Position numbers and translations under genes: made by a program. The notes below the pieces were generated by a model that saw nothing but the letters and a program-made list of their open reading frames with translations, was not told the origin of the DNA and did no database searches. Shown one piece after another: positions 8,238 through 16,782 of a stretch of 64,000 bases of DNA (position 1 is its first letter; each line of letters starts with the position of its first letter). The stretch comes from CAVWDU01 sp963840725 (GTDB lineage: Bacteria > Pseudomonadota > Gammaproteobacteria > Pseudomonadales > Halieaceae). The stretch covers positions 62,001 through 126,000 of the forward strand of contig CAWIZY010000007.1 of assembly GCA_963840725.1 (NCBI GenBank). The letters are read 5' to 3'.

Positions 8238-8900
8238 CTAGAAGTCCGCGGGACTTTCGCCCTTGATCCAGTCGCCGGTGGCAGGGTGCTCGAAGGCCAG
8301 CGTTGTGGCGTGCAAAAGGAGTCGGTCTGCCATGTTCAGCGCCGCCTTGTGTGCGTACAGATCGCAGCCCAGTATGGGGTGTCCGATAGCGCTCATATGA
8401 ATCCGCAGCTGGTGGGAACGACCGGTCACCGGTAACAACTCCAGCCGGGTCCGGTCCGCCCGGCGTTCCAGCACTCGATAACGGGTCAGTGCCGACTTGC
8501 CCCGGTCGTGGCATATGAGCTGGCGCGGACGGTTGGACCAGTCAGTCGCTATGGGGAGGGTGATTTCCCCGACGTCATCCACCACGGCACCATAGACCAC
8601 CGCATGGTAAGACTTCTGGACCCGGCGTTCCTGAAATTGGCGAGAGAGCGAGGCGTGAGCGGCTTTGCAGAGCGGAATCACCATAATGCCCGAGGTATCA
8701 AGATCCAGGCGATGTACCATGCTGGCGCTGGGGAACTCCCGCCGGAGCCGGGTGATCAGGCAATCCCGGTTAAGTGGATGGCGCCCGGGAACACTGAGCA
8801 ACAGGTCCGGCTTGCGCACCAATAAGAGGTGCTCGTCGCGATGCACCAGGATGATCGGTTCCTCGCTATGAGGAACCAGATAGGGTGGGAGCTCGTTCAT
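8238..8900 (-). CDS. rluA: RluA-type 23S rRNA/tRNA pseudouridine synthase
   Basis: A 220-residue synthase lacking an S4 domain, as in RluA. The catalytic motif MVHRLDLDTSGIMV contains the essential Asp, followed by KSYHAVVYG, GKSALTRYRVLE and GRSHQLRIHMSAIGHPILG. E. coli RluA modifies U746 of 23S rRNA and U32 of several tRNAs; the close length and end motif (PADF) support this identity. The ATG at 8900 (MNELPPYLVP) was chosen because upstream residues are not conserved. The stop codon lies in the target-site duplication of the neighbouring MITE. Confidence 0.88.
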   Translation of the reverse strand: MNELPPYLVPHSEEPIILVHRDEHLLLVRKPDLLLSVPGRHPLNRDCLITRLRREFPSASMVHRLDLDTSGIMVIPLCKAAHASLSRQFQERRVQKSYHAVVYGAVVDDVGEITLPIATDWSNRPRQLICHDRGKSALTRYRVLERRADRTRLELLPVTGRSHQLRIHMSAIGHPILGCDLYAHKAALNMADRLLLHATTLAFEHPATGDWIKGESPADF

Positions 8901-9015
8901 GGCCGGCAGTTTACGTGAAATACCCCGGATCGCCACTGTTGCTGCGAGTTGCTGATGACCGCAAGACGGCGCAGCCTGAACGCCGCTCGGGGGCATGGGT
9001 TCCCGCATGGGTGTC

Positions 9016-9612
9016 TCAGGGATAGGTCTCGTGTAAACCCTCTATGCAGCGCCTTACGCCGATTTCGGGGTCGAATAGGGAAGACATCACCTGGCGCCGG
9101 TTTTTACCGTGTCTGGGTCGCTTGAGAGAGATATGCACCCAGCCGGAGTTGGGCCCGTTGGCGTTGTGGTAGCACTCGCAGATGATCTGATCGTATAGCG
9201 GCAGATTCTCGGCCGCCCAGCGCGCCAGGACAATCGTTGGCACGCCGATCACCTCGATATCGGCAGCACTGCCCTGGGTGTGCTGGCTGGCGCTTATCCA
9301 GCTGCTGGGCTTGCGTTTCATGACCCGGTCCAGTGCCTGGCTGCGGTAGACACTCTTGGGCGTAAGTGGGCCAAACTCGTTGCGGATCGGCTGCAGGGTT
9401 TTGCGTACCAGGTAAACCGCAGCCATCAGCTCTTCCTGGCTGGAAAACTGGTTATCTATTTCCCAGCGCTCGGCGAGGTCGGAGCGGGTCAGTTCGTAGG
9501 CCCGGAAGTCCGGTGCAATCTTGTCCAGAGGTCTCAGCTGGGAGAGCTTCAGCTGCCTGAGGCTCTGATGAGAGCGATCGGTGGGTTCGCTGTCTGCAGG
9601 TTGTTTGTTCAC
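9016..9612 (-). CDS. M15A-type D-Ala-D-Ala carboxypeptidase-like protein
   Basis: About 199 residues with the zinc-peptidase M15A pattern: a core helix QPIRNEFGPLTPKSVYRS, the zinc motif SQHTQGSAADIEV and the third ligand region SGWVHISL. Enzymes of this fold cleave peptidoglycan stem peptides or act as phage endolysins. No signal peptide is present. The GTG at 9612 was chosen because GGGAGA lies 8 bases upstream; a longer in-frame start would overlap the CHAT gene end. It follows that gene by 34 bp on the same strand and could be co-transcribed. Confidence 0.75.
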   Translation of the reverse strand: MNKQPADSEPTDRSHQSLRQLKLSQLRPLDKIAPDFRAYELTRSDLAERWEIDNQFSSQEELMAAVYLVRKTLQPIRNEFGPLTPKSVYRSQALDRVMKRKPSSWISASQHTQGSAADIEVIGVPTIVLARWAAENLPLYDQIICECYHNANGPNSGWVHISLKRPRHGKNRRQVMSSLFDPEIGVRRCIEGLHETYP

Positions 9613-9646
9613 AGGTGTCTCCCGGTAACGCGCCGTGTCTCGCTGG

Positions 9647-11880
9647 TCATGACAAGGCGTTGCGAATATTGGAAATGGCTGTTCTGGCGGACTCGATCTC
9701 AATGGCCGCACATTGGTCCACCAGGAAGTCGAGGTGTTCTATCACCGAAGAGAAGGCCCGGGGGCTGGCCCCTCGACGGCCGGCTTCGCGGTAAAGTTCG
9801 GTAATCCGGCTGCAGGCCTGTTCCACTTCGCTGACAGTGAGGGTTGGTTTGCCCGACAGTAGATCGACAAGCAGATGCACCAGCTGGCAATCGGGTTCTC
9901 CGACCGCGTCCCAGAAGTTCGGCGAGCGGGCATTCAGTTCTCGAGCCACCCTCGCCAGCTCCTGCGATCTTGCCTGCATGGGTTGACGCCAGCTGTCGTC
10001 AGCGCTGGCGTGGTGGCGAGCAAAGACGGACGCAAAGGCCCAGTTGGTGAACGCATAGGGTTTTTCCTCCTCGTGCAGCTCCAGGGACTGTTTGTAGTAT
10101 TGCTCCATGTTGATCAATGCTTCCATACGGGCCCCGTTAGAGGTGCTGAGCCAGGCCAGTCTTTTACAGGCACTGCCGAGCAGATTCAGCCGCTCCGGGG
10201 TGGGCGCGCGCTGGTTGATCAGGTCCAACTGCAAAATAGCGGCCTCGACCGTTTCGATAAGCTGATAGCGCTCACTGTCCACCTCGTCGCTGGAACCGAG
10301 TTTACGCACCTGCTGCCAGCGGTTGGACGCCAGTCTGACCCGAAAATTGGCGCACTGTTCAACCGCCCTGACCGGACAGTCGCCAATCTTGGCGTGCATA
10401 GCCCTCTCCAGCCATTCAACGGCCTGATCCCAGGCGTTTACCTCGCCCCAGGCGAAGCCCACCGCAGCGGCCACATCCGCGCGCTGCTGCCAGTTGTGAC
10501 GCTGGATTTCCGGTACCCGATTCAGCAATTGGTTGATTTCCATTGCCATGGTGCGGGTCGAGTCTTCGACGTCCTGGCCGATGGTATCCTTGGTTCGCAT
10601 GCCGATGTTGGCGGCCAGGTTTTCGAGCGCAGCGACCAGCTGTGCCGGTGAATGATACTGCGGCGGCACCCGCGACGATGTCTGACTGCTCCCGGCAAAC
10701 AGCCGAAAACCCGGATCACCGTAACACTGGTAGGCCCCCCAGGTATTGACCTGCCGATAACGGGACCAGGTCTCCCTGCGCGCCATCTGGGCGGCATCAC
10801 CGAAGGCCTCGCCGGCCAGCAGGTGGCGGTAAAAACTGTCCGCAAAGGCGCTGGCGGCGTTGTCTTCTACCGCCCAGCCGGCAGCGATAACCGCTTTCAC
10901 CCCCATGTTGATGAACTGTACCCCCGAAATTGGCCGCCATGTGGCCAAAACGTCGTGGTTCGCTGGTCGTGGTCTTGCCCAGATGGCAGCAGTTGATAAA
11001 CACCACCTCGGGCACATGGCGCATCTGTTCGACGTCACCCGGCGTGAGCAGTCGGTTGCGACCGATGATCATGCCAGACAGACGCGGGCCCGGATGGTCG
11101 CCAGCGCTCAGCTGCAGATGGCGCCCCGTCCCGGGCTCCTCTATGAGGAATTCGTGTTCGCCATGACCCGCCAGGTGCAAAATCCGCCAGGGGCTGCGGT
11201 GCAGGGCGTTAACGATCACTTCTGTACTGGCGTCGATACAGTCGGTTACAGAGTAACTCGCTGACATCAGCCGTTCGGTAACGGCTTGCGCTTCCTTGCG
11301 AGCACCGGGCAGGTCGGGGAACAGTCCCCAGTCGTCCAGATCCGGATTGCCGACGACGAGGGCGAGTTTTTCCGTGGCGTGCCGGGGATGGGAGCGAAAC
11401 CGGGGTGTTTTCAACTGCCTGACCAATCCGGCGCCGACCGCAAGTGGCTCTCCACTGGGACCCCAGCGATCTTCAAGCAGTTCCCACGGGTAACGGGCCG
11501 AGGACTCATCGACCAATAACACGCGGTCGTTCATCTCTGGCGCAACTTCTTTCAGGCGGTTGGGCAACAGCATTTCGAACAGGGTTTTGGCGTCTTCACT
11601 GTTGTGCCGCGGTGCACTGGGAAGCCTGGCGGATAAATTGATCCGCCAATTGCAGCTGGCCGGTCGCATGGGTGACCTCGATACGTGCCAGGCCGGTAGC
11701 GGCGAGAAAGCGCAGTCCGCTGCCGTCTTCCTCCTCGACAATTTCCAAACGCTGCCACCAGCCCGGGGCGGGCTCGATCAAGGCCCTGCGCAGGCCGCCC
11801 TGGCCCGATTGAATCACCTGTTCAGGCCACACCACTGCGTCGGCCAGACGTTCGGTCCGCCAGTACGCTATTGATTTCCT
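9647..11880 (-). pseudogene. CHAT (caspase-like) protease region, frameshifted; continuation of the upstream hydrolase protein
   Basis: Reading in three frames restores one CHAT-domain protein. Piece 1 (about 11880-11610) gives WRTERLADAVVWPEQVI and on; piece 2 (about 11610-10926) gives LLVDESSARYPWELLEDRWG, the catalytic histidine region ILHLAGHGEHEF and the cysteine region VFINCCHLGKTT; piece 3 (10925-9647) gives FINMGVKAVIAAGWAVED, the CHAT end WGAYQCYGDPGFRL and a helical C-terminal half resembling TPR/armadillo repeats. The piece 2/3 junction lies in a run of five C at 10921-10925. CHAT proteases are caspase/separase relatives and act as effectors in several bacterial immune systems. Three single-base defects mean either decay or sequence error. 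Confidence 0.72.
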
Positions 11881-14800
11881 TGGCGGCCATCAGGGCGACG
11901 TCTTCGTAGATATCGATAAACTCAATATGCTCGATAAGTGCCTGATTGGCGATGCCGGCATCGATCAGTTGATCGTTCGCGGTTACGGCCGCGCGCAGGA
12001 TAACCTCCACGCAATCCCCAACAGGCAGCCCACCCGGTCCAGAACCAATCAGCACGCAGCTCAGATTGGCGGCTCGTTTTTCATTGGCGGGTCCAAAGCG
12101 TTCATCAGGCCAGCGCGATACCTGCAGGGCATAGTCCACCAGTGCCCGGCGAATCCCGGATTCCAGTGAACCCGGGGAGAGTTGTCCTACCTGACCCATG
12201 CCGACCACCAGCGCACCGGCCGGCTTGCCCCGCAGCTTGTCATTGAAAAACAGGGCATGGGTGTCCTGCGCGCCGGGGTAGAGCCCGAGCTCATGGCGTT
12301 GAGCCAGCACATTGTCCAGCCGCAGATTCAATGCCGACTCTGCATTCACGATAGTGTCACCCAGGTAGTGGCCCACCATCACCGGGAATTTGGCGTAGGC
12401 GAGGTTGCCGTGGGTGATCTCGATTTCGATCACCGGTGTGACCGGGCGGTTATCGGTTGTCTGTGCGGGCCTGGCACCGCCAAAGCTGAAGTGGCTCACA
12501 CCCTGCTGATCCGGGATGTCGTCGGTGACTGGCATGGACGGCAGGGGGAACAGATCTGGCTCACCCTCAGCTGCGCGGGAGCGCGACGGGGGTGAGCTCA
12601 GCAGCTTGCCGGTGGTACCCGTGTTCAGCAGCTCCAGATACCCGGAGAAGGCCTCGGTTTGCGAGCACAGCGCATCGTGCGCGGTGTTCTCGACGTACCA
12701 CATGGGCACGCCGGGTAGTTCGCCCGACCGCCAGGTGACCGTGCCGTCACCTTCGCGCACGGCCAGATACTCCAGCCGTTGCCCCTGATCACTGTCCGCG
12801 CGCCGGTCGATAAACCGGTAATCGGCAACGGTCGCAGCCTGGTGTCCGGCGACATAAATCATGTAGCGGGAGTCCGGGGGCGAGTCCTTGAGCAGACTCC
12901 AGGTCGTCTGCGCCTTACGCAACACGCCTTCGGTAGGGGTGCGCCATCGGGCACGGGTGGTGTCCTTGATGCCTTGCCAGCGCGACCGTTGGCTAAAATC
13001 AGGCCCGTCTTCATCAAAGGGCAAAAGCTCGACCAGGCCGGGATACTTGCGCACCAGGTTGACGATGTCCGTGCTGCTCTGCGTGAGGTCAAGCAGGCTC
13101 AACTTGGCCTGCGTCGGATTGTGCCCGGTCAGCCAGCGCACTGCCTCGTAGGAGCCCCGGTTGGGCGTGCCCAACATCAGCAGACGGCTATTAGGCAAGG
13201 CGGTAATGCGACGCCAGACGGCTGCTCCCCGGCGACTGTCAGCAATCATGGCTCTGGCCACCAGACCGCCCATGGAATGGGCAACAATATGCACTGGCTG
13301 CCGGTTGTGTTCTGCCTCCGGCAGCCATGCCTCGAGCTGATCAGCCAGTTGTGTCGCCGCGTCGCGCACAGAATGGCGCCAGTCATAGGGATGGATGTGT
13401 ACCCGATGGGTGCGCGCCAGTCGCTCCAGCAGAGGGCCGTAGAAGTCATCCAGCAAGTCTGTTGCCGAGACGGTTTGGGCATCGATGTCCAGGTCTTTCA
13501 GCCCGCCCCGCAACAGTGCCCAGTAGTTCAGCCAGACGGCACTGCCGCGTACTTCAAGTTGGCTGCCCATGGTACCCGGCACTACCACTGCCAGTGGCCT
13601 GGGCTCGCTGGACGCGCGGCTGCGCTCTACCGCCGCGCGCCACCGTGGCTGCTCATGGCCGGCCTCGGCAAGGGGTTGAAATATGCGCTCGTTGGCATCG
13701 TCTACCCGGGTGAGCCCGTGTACCAGCCAGTGAACACTCTCGCGATTGTTAAAGTAATTGAAATGATTGACCTCTGGGCCCTGGTCCTGGCGGAACCGTG
13801 CTCGACCCTCCGGCCGCCGGATGCCGCCGTACATGGACCCGGTATTGACCACCAGGTCATGATCCGAATCGTAGAACCAGTCGGTAGCGAGCAGTTTCAA
13901 TTCACTCCAGAAACTGTTGCCCTCTACATCACCGGCGATAACAGTGAGGTCCGCAGTCGTTGAGAGTGACGGATGCTGTAGCAGTCGCGTGAGTGCTGAA
14001 CCCGGCATCATCGCCTCCAGGCCGGGCAGGGTGCGTGGGTCCGTGCGCTCCTTGACTACCGCGAGAACAAAATCCAAAGCATCTGCAGCGAAGCCCTTAC
14101 CGGCAAACCAATTCAATACTGAAAACCAGCGATCCAGCCGCCCGGAGGCGAGGGTCGTGCCACGGGCCGGGCAGGCGACACGTACAAAGCGGTTGATCTT
14201 CGGTTGCTTGCGGTCCATCAGCTCACGCAGGGCCAGTAGTGCCTCGCGGTCATCCTGATAGCCTTGATCTCGGGCTTTTGCCGCTTCGCTGTTCAGGGGC
14301 CCGAGCCCCAACTGCTCAGCAATGATCCGGTCTGCGGCAAACAACTCGCTCAGCATCTCCGGCTGCAGCGGATCGTTGTCCCGGGCGCGCTGGGCCAGAC
14401 AGAGCACCTCGCCAACCAGTCCGCCCCGTGAATGGCTGACCAGTTCGATATTGGCTCCCACCGGAGCTGATTCCAGTAGCGTGCGGGCGAGCTGCAGCGC
14501 ATTGACGATCGGGCTTTCAGTGAGGCTCCGGTGCTCCCAGCTGTAAACACGGTCCTGGTAGCGCGCCGTCAACTTGCGCCGGGCATCTGCGCCAGCGGCT
14601 GTTTCCCAGAGCTTGCCAAAGCTGCCCTGTCCACTGGAGGCTGTGCCGTGCAGGAAAACCAGGGTCGGTGCGTCGCTGCGGAGCCTGGTCAGTGGGTTGG
14701 CGCTGCTGATCGGGGTTAACTGGAAATCGTCGCCAAGCCTACAGTGGTAGAGCTGTGGTTCGCCGCCCAGCAGTTTGCGTTCCAGTTTGTCGCCCAGGAA

Positions 14801-15181
14801 GGCGGCTGATTTTCCGCTGAGGTCAACGCCGAAGAACTCCAGCACTCGCACACCTATCTTGAGCCAGCCTCGATGGGTGTCATGCTGGCCCAGCACCTGG
14901 GGCCGGGTATCGATCTCCCAGGCCAGTGCTTCCCCGCTGCGGCTGATACTCTTGCGACCGCGTTCTCGGATCAGGTCATCGGTGCGGGTCCACAGCGCAA
15001 AGCCGTTTTCAAACTCGACCCTGACGACCTCATCTGCCGCCGCCTCAATTTCCCCGACGCCGGCATCGCGAGAGGCGCCAGGCTGGAGCCGGCGTGAAGA
15101 GGTAATCTTGACCTGGTCTGTCAGCGAGGGGTCTGGCGTGGATTTAATCTCGGTTCCACGGATGCGATAGGTGGTGGTCAT
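11822..15181 (-). CDS. large double alpha/beta-hydrolase protein (N-terminal part of a CHAT-hydrolase protein)
   Basis: 1119 residues. After an N-terminal beta-rich domain (about 1-165) comes a first alpha/beta-hydrolase (VFLHGTASSG near 175, nucleophile motif SHSRGG with Ser251), then a second LCAT-like hydrolase (VVPGTMGSQLEV near 533, AHSMGG with Ser636, LMLGTPNRGSY). The C-terminal 190 residues (ITHGNLAYAKFPVMVGHYLGD, ALVVGMGQVGQLSPG) form a domain that I do not recognise. The ATG at 15181 has AAAGGA 8 bases upstream. The stop at 11822 is probably artificial: in another frame AYWRTERLADAVVWPEQ continues into the CHAT region, so the native product may be about 1850 residues. It is first in a minus-strand group with the CHAT part and an M15 peptidase gene. 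Confidence 0.75.
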   Translation of the reverse strand: MTTTYRIRGTEIKSTPDPSLTDQVKITSSRRLQPGASRDAGVGEIEAAADEVVRVEFENGFALWTRTDDLIRERGRKSISRSGEALAWEIDTRPQVLGQHDTHRGWLKIGVRVLEFFGVDLSGKSAAFLGDKLERKLLGGEPQLYHCRLGDDFQLTPISSANPLTRLRSDAPTLVFLHGTASSGQGSFGKLWETAAGADARRKLTARYQDRVYSWEHRSLTESPIVNALQLARTLLESAPVGANIELVSHSRGGLVGEVLCLAQRARDNDPLQPEMLSELFAADRIIAEQLGLGPLNSEAAKARDQGYQDDREALLALRELMDRKQPKINRFVRVACPARGTTLASGRLDRWFSVLNWFAGKGFAADALDFVLAVVKERTDPRTLPGLEAMMPGSALTRLLQHPSLSTTADLTVIAGDVEGNSFWSELKLLATDWFYDSDHDLVVNTGSMYGGIRRPEGRARFRQDQGPEVNHFNYFNNRESVHWLVHGLTRVDDANERIFQPLAEAGHEQPRWRAAVERSRASSEPRPLAVVVPGTMGSQLEVRGSAVWLNYWALLRGGLKDLDIDAQTVSATDLLDDFYGPLLERLARTHRVHIHPYDWRHSVRDAATQLADQLEAWLPEAEHNRQPVHIVAHSMGGLVARAMIADSRRGAAVWRRITALPNSRLLMLGTPNRGSYEAVRWLTGHNPTQAKLSLLDLTQSSTDIVNLVRKYPGLVELLPFDEDGPDFSQRSRWQGIKDTTRARWRTPTEGVLRKAQTTWSLLKDSPPDSRYMIYVAGHQAATVADYRFIDRRADSDQGQRLEYLAVREGDGTVTWRSGELPGVPMWYVENTAHDALCSQTEAFSGYLELLNTGTTGKLLSSPPSRSRAAEGEPDLFPLPSMPVTDDIPDQQGVSHFSFGGARPAQTTDNRPVTPVIEIEITHGNLAYAKFPVMVGHYLGDTIVNAESALNLRLDNVLAQRHELGLYPGAQDTHALFFNDKLRGKPAGALVVGMGQVGQLSPGSLESGIRRALVDYALQVSRWPDERFGPANEKRAANLSCVLIGSGPGGLPVGDCVEVILRAAVTANDQLIDAGIANQALIEHIEFIDIYEDVALMAAKEINSVLADRTSGRRSGVA

Positions 15182-15385
15182 GCCAATGTCCTTTGTCGAT
15201 CCTCTCTCGGCCCTCTTTCCCGAAGCCGCGTGAACGCGGCGCAGCTCGGACCTTGCGCTTAGTAGAAAGGATAGTCGGTCCTGACCGTGTCGCAATAATT
15301 GACGTGCCGGTCGCAGCGGTGCGCAAGTGTCTGACTGGTTCGCCTGCGCAGGCCTGGAAACAGCTTGTCGGGGCGTTTTGTCTGA

Positions 15386-16033
15386 TCAGCGGTCGCGATC
15401 TCGCAGCAATTGCCAGGCAGAAGCAGCGGCGCCGTTGCGGTCCTCAATTTCCAGCCCACCGTTTTGCGCCCATCGACGGGTCGCCGAAGCGTTCATTCTT
15501 GCCGGAAAGTACCGGACCCTTTTGCCCGCCTGGTCAAAGGCCTGCAATTCCTCAGCGGCGTATTTGCCACCGCCGACCACGACCAACTCGGCGGCGATGT
15601 ACAGGTGCAGAGTCAAAGTGGGGGAGAGAGTGCGGTCCTCCCTGAACCCGCCCCAGCCGGTGTCCTCGATGAAGAATGGATATTCGCAATCGGGCGCCAC
15701 GCGATGTGTTTCATGAAAGTTCAGAGCGATTGAAGGGAACAGGCCCGTCGTGGTAAATCCCATGCCTCTGGCTATCTGGTAAACGTCAGCAATCCCGTTG
15801 AGTCCGCCTTCGCGTAGCAGTGTTCCGCAGTGCACAACGACGGCGTTGCGGTCCAGCGGGTCGAGCACTTCCATACAAACCGTCCTGACACAACCAGGCT
15901 CCTCATAGCCCAGTTCGCCATAGCCGGCAAAACATATCAGGTGCTTGTCCAGGGCGTCAAAAAACTGCTCAATAACACCCGCCGGGGTAACCTTCCAGCG
16001 ACGCTGTGCTCTGGCTTGCGGCGTAACTATCAT
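15386..16033 (-). CDS. SLOG-like Rossmannoid protein
   Basis: 215 residues with no confident family name. The pattern resembles the SLOG (SMF/DprA-LOG) superfamily: a glycine-rich first turn (LICFAGYGELGY), VVVHCGTLLREGGLNGIADVY, a strand-turn GFTTTGLFPSIAL and a later LVVVGGGKYAAEELQAF followed by GKRVRYFP. SLOG domains are proposed binders or processors of nucleotides and NAD derivatives in conflict systems. It is divergent by 46 bp from the methyltransferase and followed by the hydrolase/CHAT gene on the same strand (204 bp gap). Assignment is by pattern only. Confidence 0.5.
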   Translation of the reverse strand: MIVTPQARAQRRWKVTPAGVIEQFFDALDKHLICFAGYGELGYEEPGCVRTVCMEVLDPLDRNAVVVHCGTLLREGGLNGIADVYQIARGMGFTTTGLFPSIALNFHETHRVAPDCEYPFFIEDTGWGGFREDRTLSPTLTLHLYIAAELVVVGGGKYAAEELQAFDQAGKRVRYFPARMNASATRRWAQNGGLEIEDRNGAAASAWQLLRDRDR

Positions 16034-16079
16034 TTGTTTATTGTGCCGGTAAGCCTATGGATAGCCAAGAGCGCGACAC
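16034..16079. promoter_or_regulatory. divergent control region of the candidate conflict island
   Basis: Only 46 bp separate the ATG of the SLOG-like gene (16033, minus) and the TTG proposed for the methyltransferase (16080, plus). Promoters for both directions must overlap here or lie in the coding regions. An ATG at 16057 followed by eight codons ends at a TGA overlapping the TTG. Confidence 0.4.
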
Positions 16080-16778
16080 TTGACCGAAAAAGCGTTTTGC
16101 TGGAACAAAACATTAGCCGCGGCTTGGTCTGGCATGCTTGCGAAGCATGTCTCCCTAAACGACGCCCGGGTGGTAGAGATCGGTCCCGGTTACGGTGAGA
16201 AAGTCGCGTTAGCGCTTGCGGACAGTGAATTTTGCGGGTCTCTGTTGTTGCTCGAGCCCAATGATCGGGCCCGCCATTGGGCGTTGAACCGTTATCGGCA
16301 GCTGCTTCCGGGGGCGGCTGTCGGGACCAGCCAAACCGGCATTGGTGACCCGCCGGATATCGCCGGCAATGTGGACCTGTTGGTCAGCAACCACATTTTC
16401 GACGATCTATTGTTCAATGCGGCGGTACCCGCGGAAGCGGCGGACAGCTTGTTTGCCGAAATGACCGCCAGCAGCGGTTGTTCAACGCAGTTCGTCGATC
16501 ACTGGCTCGCCTTGCTGGCTGACCGGGGCAGGCTTGAGGAGTTGTCACACAGGGTTGCGAACGACATGGTCGAGTTTATCGAAGTGCAGAACCCACGAAT
16601 GGTTATCTTCAATGAGTACGCAAGTTGGCGCCAGGAGAGCCGGGGTCTGGGTGATATCCACGGCGCCTGTATGACTCTACTGCGAACGCTTCGCGATGAA
16701 CTGCGTCACCGATTACCCCGGGGTCGCTACGGGTGGCGAATAGAGAATCTGGCGAATGCCCATTGGCTGGTCAGCTAG
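16080..16778 (+). CDS. class I SAM-dependent methyltransferase-like protein
   Basis: 232 residues with the nucleotide-binding start VVEIGPGYGEKVALAL (motif I), the acidic strand LLLLEPND and VDLLVSNHIFDDLLFN (motif IV-like). The substrate is unknown. The TTG start is taken because FCWNKTLAAAW upstream of motif I looks conserved; ATG 16057 reads MDSQERDT and would join the same frame if one base were added, so another small frameshift is possible. First of three plus-strand genes; its end overlaps or adjoins the start of the Macro protein. Confidence 0.6.
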   Translation: MTEKAFCWNKTLAAAWSGMLAKHVSLNDARVVEIGPGYGEKVALALADSEFCGSLLLLEPNDRARHWALNRYRQLLPGAAVGTSQTGIGDPPDIAGNVDLLVSNHIFDDLLFNAAVPAEAADSLFAEMTASSGCSTQFVDHWLALLADRGRLEELSHRVANDMVEFIEVQNPRMVIFNEYASWRQESRGLGDIHGACMTLLRTLRDELRHRLPRGRYGWRIENLANAHWLVS

Positions 16779-16782
16779 CCCC

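Noticed and set aside
7686..8435. 249-residue plus-strand frame across the pseudogene end, MITE and rluA end
   Set aside because: Frame runs through unrelated elements and resembles nothing; chance opening.
12779..13963. 394-residue plus-strand open frame
   Set aside because: Antisense to the hydrolase gene, where conserved AHSMGG and PGTMGS motifs are on the minus strand; composition is that of a shadow frame in GC-rich DNA.
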